Below, piece by piece: positions 27,745 through 36,961 of a stretch of 64,000 bases of DNA (position 1 is the stretch's first letter; the number at the start of each line of letters is the position of its first letter). The stretch lies in NCBI GenBank assembly GCA_003550345.1, contig PUJZ01000017.1, positions 30,225 through 94,224 on the forward strand. Reading direction: 5' to 3'. Made by a program: the position numbers and the translations under genes. The notes under the pieces are model-generated. The model was not told the origin of the DNA. It was given only the letters and a program-made list of their open reading frames with translations, and ran no database searches. This DNA is from Methanomassiliicoccaceae archaeon (lineage in GTDB: Archaea; Thermoplasmatota; Thermoplasmata; Methanomassiliicoccales; Methanomethylophilaceae).

Positions 27745-28819
27745 CCTCGGGGAGCTCATCGAGGTCGTAGCGCCTCTGGGGCGTGGCCGGCACCCTCTTG
27801 GCCTCGCCCTCCTGCTTCATTACCTCCACCAGGAGGGGGTTGGGCCGGAAGTCCCTCCATCGGGACACGATGTCCTCGATGAGGTCGCGCTCATAGAGGG
27901 CGAAATAGATTATTGACGTGCTTGCCATGATGGCGATGTTGAACACCACCGCCATGCCGATGAAGCCCGCCAGGGCCTCCACCCCCATCATCCTCGCCGC
28001 TCCCACGGTGTAGAGTGATATGGGTATTATGGGCACGGCTATCTTCTTGAAGGTGGACACCGCGCCCTTGTACAGGCGCATGTCATGGAAGGGGCCTTTT
28101 ATCCTCACGTCCAAGGAGCGGAAGATGGACCAGGGCAGCACCATGAACGGGATGTAGAGGGTTATGAGGAACATCAGCAGCAGTATGTACTCCAACGGGT
28201 AGGCCTGCATCAGGGAGGGGTTGAGGCTTATGAATATCCACAGGGCGATCCCGAGGAAGAACCCCAGCCCCATGGTTCGCAGGGTGTCGTCCAGGGGGAT
28301 GTTGTCGCGGCTCATGTTGTGGTCCATGACCAGGTCGGCGGTGTTGATGTCGTCCGGTATGTTGAAGATGAAGGTCAGGATCTTGTCCTTGCGCTCCAGC
28401 TCCTCCTTCAGGCTTATGCTCTCGATCCGGGCGAGGGTGCGGTAGAAAAGCCTCCTCTGCAGGGTGACTATCAGGGCCACCACCCCGAAACCGCCCAGGA
28501 CCGCGTAGACCATGAACAGCACGAGTATGGGAGGGGCGCCGTAGAAGTAGAGTGCCGCGACCACGGCCAGCAGCAGCAGCGCATAATACCACCTGAACCG
28601 GTCGGCGAAGGACGCCAGCCCCACCACCACCAAGGGGAACGACAGTATGGGCATGGTGAGGACGAAGCTCTCCAGCAGGCCGGTGGCCGCGCTCAGCAGC
28701 GATGCCGCCACGCAGACCAGGAGGGACAGCACGAAGAGCCGCAGCAGGGCTGTGTCATGATCGCTGCTAAGGTCCAGCCTGCGCCTCCTCCTTCTGCCGG
28801 CCAACTTCTCCAGCTTCAT
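27728..28819 (-). CDS. Hypothetical polytopic membrane protein
   Basis: 363 aa; several TM segments; no family recognised. Confidence 0.75.
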   Translation of the reverse strand: MKLEKLAGRRRRRRLDLSSDHDTALLRLFVLSLLVCVAASLLSAATGLLESFVLTMPILSFPLVVVGLASFADRFRWYYALLLLAVVAALYFYGAPPILVLFMVYAVLGGFGVVALIVTLQRRLFYRTLARIESISLKEELERKDKILTFIFNIPDDINTADLVMDHNMSRDNIPLDDTLRTMGLGFFLGIALWIFISLNPSLMQAYPLEYILLLMFLITLYIPFMVLPWSIFRSLDVRIKGPFHDMRLYKGAVSTFKKIAVPIIPISLYTVGAARMMGVEALAGFIGMAVVFNIAIMASTSIIYFALYERDLIEDIVSRWRDFRPNPLLVEVMKQEGEAKRVPATPQRRYDLDELPEVNQIR

Positions 28820-28860
28820 CCGCGTTCCTCATCGGCGCCGTGACTATACAATGTTTTCAC

Positions 28861-29193
28861 TCATTCCTGCCAGGCCTCGAGCTCCAGCTCCGCCCTGTCG
28901 CCGCGGAATACCCCCAGGACGAGGGCGGCGGTGCAGCTCTCATTGAACGGTATGGGGCCGAGCGTCCCGCTGCTGATGCCCTCCTTGAAGTCCAGCACCC
29001 TCCCGTCAGGGCCGGAGACCGCCAGGTCCACTGGAGCGTCGGAATCCACCCTTACGGTGAGGCCGCGCCCCTTGCGCACCTTGAGGGGGAAGGTCTTGAC
29101 ATTGTCGTAGCCGCCGGGAACGGATAGGTCCAGGTCCCCGATGCTCACCGTACGCTTGGACAGCACCGGCGAGCGCTTCCGTAGGATGGGCAT
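28861..29193 (-). CDS. Hypothetical protein, probable beta-sandwich domain
   Basis: 110 aa; VRVDSDAPVDLAVSGPDGRVLDF beta-rich pattern. Confidence 0.6.
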   Translation of the reverse strand: MPILRKRSPVLSKRTVSIGDLDLSVPGGYDNVKTFPLKVRKGRGLTVRVDSDAPVDLAVSGPDGRVLDFKEGISSGTLGPIPFNESCTAALVLGVFRGDRAELELEAWQE

Positions 29194-29232
29194 GCTTGGT
29201 GATGCCCCCGGAGGTATTTGTGCTTTGCAGGG

Positions 29233-30291
29233 TCACCAGCTGTCCCGGAAGGCCATGCCGTAGGCCACGTACATATGGCATTCCCGCGGCGATTCTATCA
29301 GCCGGCGCAGGAAGGGAAGGACCCTCGACCTCCCCTGGAAGGGGGCGGCGGCGGCGCGCATATCGTCATCGCTCCACGATGACATGGTGTCGTGGGCCTT
29401 CAGGTACCAGGGGGAGGAGAGGCGGGAGCGGTCCCACCACCTTCCATACCGGTCAGGCTTTCCGGCCGCCAGCGCCAGCGCCGCCTGGCGCCCCGCCTGG
29501 AGCGCCGTCCTGATGCCCCCGAAGCTCACCGGGTTTGCCTGGGCGGCGGCGTCGCCGACGAGGAGGGCGCCGCCCTTGACCACCGGCCCCACGCCCCCGA
29601 AGGGGATGTGGCGGCATCCGCGGTCCACGTAATCGGGGACCTCGTCGGTGCCCTTGGGGAACCCTGTGTTGACCAGGCCTCCGCAGGGGAACTCCCAGCG
29701 GTACCCCCCTCCGTACCTCTCGCCCATATGGAAGACTAGGGTCTCCGGCTCCGCCTCCCCCTTCACCAGGTACCTCTCGGCGGCGATGGTGCGCATCGGT
29801 CTGCTGCCGAAGAGGTCGCGACGCACCACGGAGAAGGCGCCATCGGCGCCGACCACATGGCGTGCGCGTATCTCGCTGCCGTCGTAGAGCAGGGCGCGGT
29901 AGCCGTCGCCGTCCGCTGCCACTGAGACCAGCGACCCCCTCTCCAGCAGGGCCCCTTCCTCGCGGCATCTGTCGGCCATCGCATCGAGGAAGCGGGGGCG
30001 GTCGATTATCAGGCCATCGACCCTCTGCTCGGTCTCCACGCCGCCTGGCCAATGCAGCCGGGTGCGCGATATGCTCTCGATGGCCCCCCAGGGCTCCACG
30101 GGCCCGAGGTCGCGGAACGCCCGGCGGCTGACGCCTTCGCCGCAGATGCGGTGGTACCTTGACCTGCGGTCGCCTTGGAGCCGGTCGAGGGCGAGCACGC
30201 CGATATCGTCCCCTGAAAGCCTGAGGAAAAGGGCCGCCGAGAGGCCAGCAGGACCGGCCCCCACCACCAGGACGTCGTGCCTCTCCGCCAT
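29233..30291 (-). CDS. Geranylgeranyl reductase family FAD-dependent oxidoreductase
   Basis: DVLVVGAGPAGLSAALFLRLSG; VVGADGAFSVVRR; LLVGDAAAQANPVSFGGIRTAL. Confidence 0.88.
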   Translation of the reverse strand: MAERHDVLVVGAGPAGLSAALFLRLSGDDIGVLALDRLQGDRRSRYHRICGEGVSRRAFRDLGPVEPWGAIESISRTRLHWPGGVETEQRVDGLIIDRPRFLDAMADRCREEGALLERGSLVSVAADGDGYRALLYDGSEIRARHVVGADGAFSVVRRDLFGSRPMRTIAAERYLVKGEAEPETLVFHMGERYGGGYRWEFPCGGLVNTGFPKGTDEVPDYVDRGCRHIPFGGVGPVVKGGALLVGDAAAQANPVSFGGIRTALQAGRQAALALAAGKPDRYGRWWDRSRLSSPWYLKAHDTMSSWSDDDMRAAAAPFQGRSRVLPFLRRLIESPRECHMYVAYGMAFRDSW

Positions 30292-30317
30292 CGACCGTCA
30301 ATGTCGTAGCGGCTATT

Positions 30318-30617
30318 TCACGTTTGTTCGTCCAGCTCCGATAGCTCCTTCAGCAGGTGCAGGGCCTTCGTCCAGGATTCCACGCTGACAACCTTAGGCC
30401 CCATCCCGGGGACCTCCTCCACGCTGTACTCGTCCCCCTCGAACCGGAGGAACATCACCTGGTAGCCGTCGGAGTCGAAACCCTCGATGCGGGGGTTGCC
30501 GACCACCGAGGCCCCATAGTCGTTGTCGAAGCGGTAGATCTTATGGAACCTGCCGCCGTCCATGCATCCGCAGACGCACTTGGCGTTAAGGTCTATCTCG
30601 AACTGTTCGATGTCCAT
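30318..30617 (-). CDS. Hypothetical protein
   Basis: MDIEQFEIDLNAKCVCGCMDGGRFHKIYRF; GAGGGA SD upstream of ATG 30617. Confidence 0.65.
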   Translation of the reverse strand: MDIEQFEIDLNAKCVCGCMDGGRFHKIYRFDNDYGASVVGNPRIEGFDSDGYQVMFLRFEGDEYSVEEVPGMGPKVVSVESWTKALHLLKELSELDEQT

Positions 30618-30906
30618 TCCCTCACCTGCTTTCTTGCCCGGACCGATGGCGGACCGCGGCCCGCCGCGCCCTTCTGAGATAGGGAACCTTGCGGCGGGTA
30701 TTAATAACCGGGCGGGACTGATTATATTCATCTTGTCTTATAAATGGGTTTACCAAGTGTTTTGTTATTAACAGCTTATAGTCGGGGGGGTCATGTTAAC
30801 TATTGTTTGCGCCTAAGATAACTATTTATAGAATGTAGATATGCATTTTTCGTTTATAGGCCTATTATCTACTTATTCTGTTGTTGTTTTCTGTTTTTAC
30901 TCGTTC

Positions 30907-30920
30907 AGTATATAAAAGGT
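30907..30920 (+). promoter_or_regulatory. TATA box (agtatataaaaggt) upstream of corrinoid cluster
   Basis: Strong TATA-like element in AT-rich intergenic region; predicts about 105-nt leader. Confidence 0.5.
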
Positions 30921-31047
30921 AAAACTATTTTGATTGTATGTTAACCCACTTTACCGGGCTATATCATCCATCCATACTGTATTCTTTAATATCGTTGTTT
31001 TGGATTTTCTCCATTAGACGGCTAGCATTCCGTCGAGGAGGAACCCA

Positions 31048-31689
31048 ATGAGTAAAGAGGAGATATTGAACGGATTGAGCGAGGCCGTGGTCCTAGGGAA
31101 GCCTGACCAGGCCAAGTCGTACGCCCAGAGGGCGGTCGACGAGAAGGTCAGCCCCTTGGACGCCATCAATGACGGCCTCGTGAAGGGCATGTCGGTTGTT
31201 GGCGACCGCTACGCCGCCCGGGAGGTTTACCTTCCCCAGGTACTGATGTCGGCCAACACCATGTACGCTGGTCTTGACCTGCTTCTCCCCATGATCCCCA
31301 CCGAGGACCTGGCGGACAAGAAGAAGGTCATAATCGGCGTGGTCGAAGGAGACGTGCACGACATCGGCAAGAACATCGTCAAGACCATGATGACCGCCGG
31401 AGGCCTGGAGGTCAAGGACCTCGGCAGGGACGTGCCCATTACCACCTTCGTGGACACCGCCGAGAGCATCAAGACCGATGTGGTGGCCATGAGCACCCTG
31501 ATGACGCCCACCATGGACGGCATGAAGGACGTCATCGACGGGCTGGTGGAGAGCGGCTACCGCTCCAAGACCAAAGTGGTCATCGGCGGCCCGCCGACCT
31601 CGCCTGACTTCGCCGAGGAGATCGGCGCCGACCACCGCGATGCGAACGCCCAGGATTCCGTGGCATGGCTGAAGGAGGCGTTGTTTTGA
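31048..31689 (+). CDS. Methyltransferase corrinoid (B12-binding) protein, MtbC/MttC-type
   Basis: GVVEGDVHDIGKNIVKTMM (DxHxxG), VIGGPPTS; N-terminal capping helices. Confidence 0.93.
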   Translation: MSKEEILNGLSEAVVLGKPDQAKSYAQRAVDEKVSPLDAINDGLVKGMSVVGDRYAAREVYLPQVLMSANTMYAGLDLLLPMIPTEDLADKKKVIIGVVEGDVHDIGKNIVKTMMTAGGLEVKDLGRDVPITTFVDTAESIKTDVVAMSTLMTPTMDGMKDVIDGLVESGYRSKTKVVIGGPPTSPDFAEEIGADHRDANAQDSVAWLKEALF

Positions 31690-32774
31690 ACCATATCGAG
31701 AGGGCGATGGCCTCCCTCGGGGACGAGGAGGTTGACCGCCTCACCTCATACCCGATAGCCTGCGGAGTCAACCGCAAGCTGCTCAACGGCGGAAAAGGCG
31801 TAACCTACGCCGAGTGGTGCCGGGACCCCAAGCTCTTCGCCGAGAGCTTCGTCGCAGGCCACAAGTACTTCGACTTCGACTTCGCCATCGGCCTCATGGA
31901 CCTCTCGGTCCTGGCCGGAGACCTTGGCGCCAATGTGCGCATGGACGATGAGAACACACCGTTCGTGGACAAGCACATAATCCACAGCCCCGAGGACTAT
32001 GAGAAGCTGGAGGTCCCTGACATCAAGAAGGGAAGGTCGAACGTCATCATCGAGGGGACGAGGATCTTCTCCGAGAAGCTGGCCGGCGAGGTCATCACCG
32101 CCGGTTTCCTGGAGGGTCCCCTGCTCGCGCTGACGCAGACCGCTGGCGCCGAGAGGGTCTTCATGGACATGTTCACCGACCCCTCAGTGGTCCACAAGGG
32201 CCTGGAGGTGATGGTGGAGTTCGACCGTCAGATGGTCGAGGCCTTCGGTGAGACGGGCTGCAACGGCCTGGTCTGGGACTACCTGTGGGCCAACTACTCC
32301 TGCCTGGGGGATTCGGAGTACAACGAGTTCGAGGGGCAGAGCAAGTACGCCGGGATGCTGAACAAGCTCACCTCGGACTGCGGTATGGCGTTCTGCATCC
32401 ACAACTGCTCGGACCTTCCCCACCTGGACACGCAGGTGAATGATTTCAAGCCGGTGATCTACAGCATGGCCTACTACCCCCTGATACCTGACTCGCCCAG
32501 CGCTGGCGAGGTGATCGACCAGGGGTACGCGGACAACTGCCTGATGGCCGGCAACATAGACCCGCAGATGTTCATCCGCGCCACCCCGGAGAAGATCTCC
32601 AAGGTGACTGATGATCTGTGCCAGGAGGTCAAGACCGCCCTGTGCAAGAGGGGGCTGAAGTCCCGCTACTGCATATCCAGCGGTTGCGAGGTCCCGCCTG
32701 ACATAGCCACCAAGCTGGAGAACATCAAGGCCGTCGTCGACGTGACCAAGGAGAAGGGCAAGGTCGAGTGCTGA
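31686..32774 (+). CDS. Uroporphyrinogen decarboxylase family methylcobamide methyltransferase (MtbA/MtaA-like)
   Basis: TTGA overlap start; zinc-site pattern AFCIHNCSD (HxC) ... CISSGCEVPP. Confidence 0.87.
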   Translation: MNHIERAMASLGDEEVDRLTSYPIACGVNRKLLNGGKGVTYAEWCRDPKLFAESFVAGHKYFDFDFAIGLMDLSVLAGDLGANVRMDDENTPFVDKHIIHSPEDYEKLEVPDIKKGRSNVIIEGTRIFSEKLAGEVITAGFLEGPLLALTQTAGAERVFMDMFTDPSVVHKGLEVMVEFDRQMVEAFGETGCNGLVWDYLWANYSCLGDSEYNEFEGQSKYAGMLNKLTSDCGMAFCIHNCSDLPHLDTQVNDFKPVIYSMAYYPLIPDSPSAGEVIDQGYADNCLMAGNIDPQMFIRATPEKISKVTDDLCQEVKTALCKRGLKSRYCISSGCEVPPDIATKLENIKAVVDVTKEKGKVEC

Positions 32775-32840
32775 AACCTTTCGAAAGCGACTTTATGCAG
32801 AAACCCTTTACCAAACACTTTACCGTCGAACGTGATAACA

Positions 32841-33512
32841 ATGAAGGTCTCGCAGATTGCAGGATTCCTCGGCAGCGGGAAGACAACCGCCCTCATGAAG
32901 ATAGCGGAGGGGCTGGTCAACAAGGGCTGCCGCATTGCCATAGTGGTCAACGACGTGGGTGAGATAAGCATCGACTCCAAGTTCGTGGAGGCCAACGGCC
33001 TGGAGGCGAGGGAGATAGCCGGCGGCTGCATCTGCTGCCAGATAGCCGGCTCCTTCGCCGAGACGCTGGTCAAGCTCCATGAGGTCTTCGACCCCCAGAT
33101 AGTCATCGTCGAGCCTTCAGGCGTGGCCATCCCCTGGGGGCTGAAGAGGGCGGCCGAGTACTCCGAGGCCAAAGCGGAGATGGTCATCGAGCACGCCCCC
33201 GTTATAACATTGGTGGACGCCACTCGCATCGACATGCTGTTGAAGGCCGTCCGCAGGCTGGTGGAGACCCAGATACGCGAGGCCGACGTCTGTTTCGTCA
33301 ACAAGGTCGATGCCGCTACCCCCGAGGCGGTGGCCAAGACCGAGGAGTTCATAGCCAGCATAAACCCGAGGGCGGAGATCGCCCACCTCTCCTCCGTGAC
33401 CGGGGAGGGTTTGGACCTGGTTTACGAGGTGATAGTGGACAGGATATCGCCGCGTTACGACGACGCGGTGGAGGAGGAGCTGCTCCGCAAACAGTACAGC
33501 AGGAGGGAATGA
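32841..33512 (+). CDS. CobW/G3E-family (COG0523) GTPase
   Basis: GFLGSGKTTALMKI Walker A; GGCICCQ metal-binding CxCC; NKVD. Confidence 0.9.
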   Translation: MKVSQIAGFLGSGKTTALMKIAEGLVNKGCRIAIVVNDVGEISIDSKFVEANGLEAREIAGGCICCQIAGSFAETLVKLHEVFDPQIVIVEPSGVAIPWGLKRAAEYSEAKAEMVIEHAPVITLVDATRIDMLLKAVRRLVETQIREADVCFVNKVDAATPEAVAKTEEFIASINPRAEIAHLSSVTGEGLDLVYEVIVDRISPRYDDAVEEELLRKQYSRRE

Positions 33513-33979
33513 GCATGTCCGGGGACGACCACGACGACCTGCATCTCGACCTGCACCGGGCGGTCGATGAGCTGGGGAAGTACGCCATAGTGATAAATGT
33601 CAAGTCCGAGGACGGGGTGAGCAAGGCCGATGTGCTGAGGTTCGTCAACCACATCATGAAGCGTTCCGTCCAGGTTTGCATGGAGAACGGCGCGGACATC
33701 GTCGGCCATGTGAAGTCCTTCGTGTGGAGCTCCGAGGGGAACATCATGGGGAGCATAGTGGACGCCGCCCAGGAGGAGGTTGCGTTCAAGGACGCCCTGC
33801 CGGTGGAATCGCTGAAGGAGTTCGAGTTCACCATGCACGTGATCGTCCATGGCATATGGGACGACGTGGTGAGGGGCCTGACGCGCTCGATATTGGACGA
33901 GGTCTTCGCCGATTACGACATGGACTTCGAGATCGTCGACGACCACTATGAGGTGGAGAAGGGGATGGACCATCACTGA
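33509..33979 (+). CDS. Hypothetical protein with His/Asp-rich termini
   Basis: N-term GDDHDDLHLDLH and C-term DDHYEVEKGMDHH; ATGA overlap with G3E gene. Confidence 0.75.
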   Translation: MSMSGDDHDDLHLDLHRAVDELGKYAIVINVKSEDGVSKADVLRFVNHIMKRSVQVCMENGADIVGHVKSFVWSSEGNIMGSIVDAAQEEVAFKDALPVESLKEFEFTMHVIVHGIWDDVVRGLTRSILDEVFADYDMDFEIVDDHYEVEKGMDHH

Positions 33980-33988
33980 GGTGTTTTC

Positions 33989-34309
33989 ATGTTGGGTAAC
34001 AAGGGATACTATGATGCCATGAGGAGCAAGGGCTTCTCGCCCCAGACTGTGAGGTCGCTCCGTAAGTTCGACTGTCCGGTCTGCGGATTCCAGTTCTCGA
34101 TGCTCTATGCGCGCACCATAGCCTGCCAGGGCTGCTCGGAGGCGATGAACGACTGCCCCAAGGTGCGCTGCGCCAAATGCGACGCCGAATTCTACATACG
34201 GGACACTCCGGAGGTGTTCGGCAAGAACCACGAGAAGATGATGGCCGACCACATATCCCAGGTCGTGAGCAAGTACAACAAGGACATGGGATGGAGCGGG
34301 AGGAGGTGA
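33989..34309 (+). CDS. Small zinc-ribbon protein
   Basis: CPVCGFQF...CQGCSEAMNDCPKVRCAKCDAEF. Confidence 0.78.
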   Translation: MLGNKGYYDAMRSKGFSPQTVRSLRKFDCPVCGFQFSMLYARTIACQGCSEAMNDCPKVRCAKCDAEFYIRDTPEVFGKNHEKMMADHISQVVSKYNKDMGWSGRR

Positions 34310-34313
34310 GGTC

Positions 34314-36329
34314 ATGTCACTGGGCCTGGGCATAGACACGGGCGGGACATACACCGACGCGGCGCTGTACGACTTCAGCTGCCAAGAGGTGCTCGGCAAG
34401 GCCAAATCCCTCACCACCAGGGACGACCTCTCCATCGGCATATCCAAGGCGATAGCGCATATGGGGAGCGAGCGCCTGTCCGAGGTGGAGCTGGTCTCGG
34501 TGTCCTCCACATTGGCTACCAACTCCATCGTGGAGGGGAAGGGGTGCCGCGTCGCCCTGCTGGTGATCGGCAGGGACTACGACCGTTCCATACCGGTGGA
34601 CGTTATCGGCAGGGTCGCCGGCGGCCATACGCTGTCGGGGGACCAGGCCGAGCCGCTGGACGAGGAGGCCGCGGAGAGCTTCATACGCCAGTACGCCGGC
34701 GTGGTGGACGCTTTCGCCATCTCTTCGTTCCTTAGCGTCCGCAACCCCGAGCACGAGGACCGCGTGAAAAATATTGTCAAGGAGGTCTGCTCGAAGCCGG
34801 TGGTCTGCGGCCATGAGCTGTCCTCCAGCCTCGGGTTCAACGAGAGGACGCTCACCACGGTGATGAACGCCCGCCTGATACCCATCATCGCCGACCTGAT
34901 GGAATCGGTCAAGAAGGTGCTCGCCGAGATGGGCATCGAGGCCCCGATGATGATCGTCAAGGGCGACGGCTCGATGATGGGCGAGGCGGTGGCGCTGCAG
35001 CGGCCGGTGGAGACGATACTCTCCGGCCCCGCCTCCAGCCTCACCGGGGCGAAGATGCTCACCGGCAAGGACGACGCCATCGTGGTGGACATGGGGGGGA
35101 CCACCACCGACATCGGCATTCTGCGCCAGGGCCACCCGCGCCTGGACCCGGAGGGGGCGCTCATAGGGGGCCGTCGCACCAGGGTGCTGGCGGCCGACAT
35201 ATCGACCTCCGGCATCGGCGGCGACAGCCGCTTCGTCGTAAACGGGAACAAGCTCATACTCACGCCGCTGCGGGTCATACCGCTGTGCATCGGCGCCTCC
35301 CAGCACCCCGACCTGGTGGACAGGCTCAAGAAGGCCGCCGCCAGGGTCTCACGCTTCACGCCGGAGAGCATGGACATCGACAATGTGATACAGGACGTGG
35401 AGTTCTTCGTGCTGCTCAAGGACGGGGCCGATGTGTCCCTGTCCGAGAACGACAAGGCGTTCCTCCGCCTCCTCCAAGAGGGCCCGCACTCCCTCTTGGA
35501 GGCCAACGAGGTCCTGGGCATACACCAGTTCTCCTTCAACGTGAAGAAGATGGAGGGGATGGGCCTGATAACCCGCATGGGACTTACGCCCACCGACCTG
35601 CTCCATGCCGAGGGGTCGTATGCGGAGTACTGCGCCGAGGCCTCGCGCATAGCCCTCGACCAGCAGGCCAAGCGCATGGGGGCAAGCAGCGAGGACTTCC
35701 TCTCCATCGCCAAGACCATGGTGCTGGAGAAGCTGTCCATCGAGCTCCTGCGCAAGCTGGTCTACGAGGAGACGGGGAAGGAGGCCGAGGGAGCGGTGGC
35801 CTTTGACCTGCTGGGGAAGACTATAACCGGCGCCATGGGCAAGGACTACTCCTGCAGTCTGAGCCTGAACAAGCCCATCATCGGCATCGGCGCCCCCATC
35901 GGGGCCTACTTCCCCACCATAGCGGAGCGTTTCTCCACCGAGCTCTTGCTGCCGGAGCACGCCGAGGTGGGCAACGCCGTAGGGGCCATAACCGGCAGCG
36001 TGGTGGAGAAGATGAACATCCTCATCAAGCCCAAGACGGGCATGGGTACCGCCGAGGACCCGCCCTGCACCCTGTTCTCCACCCTGGAGAAGAGGGATTT
36101 CGCCTCCGTCAGCGAGGCGGCCGAGTACGCCGTCAAGGTGGGCTCGGAGCATGTGGGCCGCATGGCGAGGGTGGCCGGCGCTGACTCGGTGGAGATCACG
36201 GTGGAGAACCACGACCGCAAGTTCGGCTTCGGGCAGGAGTACGATGGCGAGGCCCTCCTGGAGAAGCATATCCTGGTCACCGCCGTGGGCAAGCCGCGGC
36301 AGTTCTACGCCGGAGGAGCTTGCCGATGA
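34314..36329 (+). CDS. Hydantoinase/oxoprolinase-like (HyuA-type) ASKHA ATPase with embedded winged-helix-like segment
   Basis: GLGIDTGGTYTDAALYD; VVDMGGTTTDIGIL; VSSTLATNSIVEG; internal LRLLQEGPHSLLEANEVLGIHQFSFNVKKMEGMGLI. Confidence 0.87.
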   Translation: MSLGLGIDTGGTYTDAALYDFSCQEVLGKAKSLTTRDDLSIGISKAIAHMGSERLSEVELVSVSSTLATNSIVEGKGCRVALLVIGRDYDRSIPVDVIGRVAGGHTLSGDQAEPLDEEAAESFIRQYAGVVDAFAISSFLSVRNPEHEDRVKNIVKEVCSKPVVCGHELSSSLGFNERTLTTVMNARLIPIIADLMESVKKVLAEMGIEAPMMIVKGDGSMMGEAVALQRPVETILSGPASSLTGAKMLTGKDDAIVVDMGGTTTDIGILRQGHPRLDPEGALIGGRRTRVLAADISTSGIGGDSRFVVNGNKLILTPLRVIPLCIGASQHPDLVDRLKKAAARVSRFTPESMDIDNVIQDVEFFVLLKDGADVSLSENDKAFLRLLQEGPHSLLEANEVLGIHQFSFNVKKMEGMGLITRMGLTPTDLLHAEGSYAEYCAEASRIALDQQAKRMGASSEDFLSIAKTMVLEKLSIELLRKLVYEETGKEAEGAVAFDLLGKTITGAMGKDYSCSLSLNKPIIGIGAPIGAYFPTIAERFSTELLLPEHAEVGNAVGAITGSVVEKMNILIKPKTGMGTAEDPPCTLFSTLEKRDFASVSEAAEYAVKVGSEHVGRMARVAGADSVEITVENHDRKFGFGQEYDGEALLEKHILVTAVGKPRQFYAGGACR

Positions 36330-36961
36330 GGGTGGGCGTCATCGCCTGCGACATATTCAAGGAGGAGGTCGAGGCGCTCGTCGAGGGCGATGAGGACATC
36401 GTCCACCTGGAGTTCCTGGAGTTCGGCCTCCATATCGAGCCGGAGAGGATGAGGGAAACGGTGGTGGAGAGGGCCAACGCCCTCAAGGGCAAGGTCGACG
36501 CCCTGCTGCTCGGCTACTGCTACTGCCAGAGCCTCATGGGCGTCACCAAGGACATCGAGATTCCAGCGGAGATGGTCCACACCGACGACTGCATCGGCGT
36601 CTTCCTCACCCCCTCGGGGTACGCCGAGGAGCGGCGCCGATGCGCCGGCACCTGGTACAACTCCCCGGGCTGGACCAACCTTGGCATAGAGGGCTCCATC
36701 AAGGAGCTGCGCCTGGACACGGTGGAGGGCATCGACCCCATGGACCTGCTGCGGATGATGTTCGAGAGCTATTCCCGCTGCCTGTTCATCGACACCGGCG
36801 TGGGCGATGTTGACTCCCTTCGGGAGCGTTCCCAGCAGTTCGCCGCCGAGATGGACCTCGACCATGAGGAGACCATGGGCGGATACGGGATGCTGGCCGA
36901 GGCCCTGGAGAAGGTCAAGCAGATGGCGAGGGACAACGGCGGTCAGGAGCGCAGCCGGTAG
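36326..36961 (+). CDS. DUF1638 family protein
   Basis: LLLGYCYCQSLMGV; AGTWYNSPGW; ATGA overlap with upstream gene. Confidence 0.85.
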   Translation: MRVGVIACDIFKEEVEALVEGDEDIVHLEFLEFGLHIEPERMRETVVERANALKGKVDALLLGYCYCQSLMGVTKDIEIPAEMVHTDDCIGVFLTPSGYAEERRRCAGTWYNSPGWTNLGIEGSIKELRLDTVEGIDPMDLLRMMFESYSRCLFIDTGVGDVDSLRERSQQFAAEMDLDHEETMGGYGMLAEALEKVKQMARDNGGQERSR

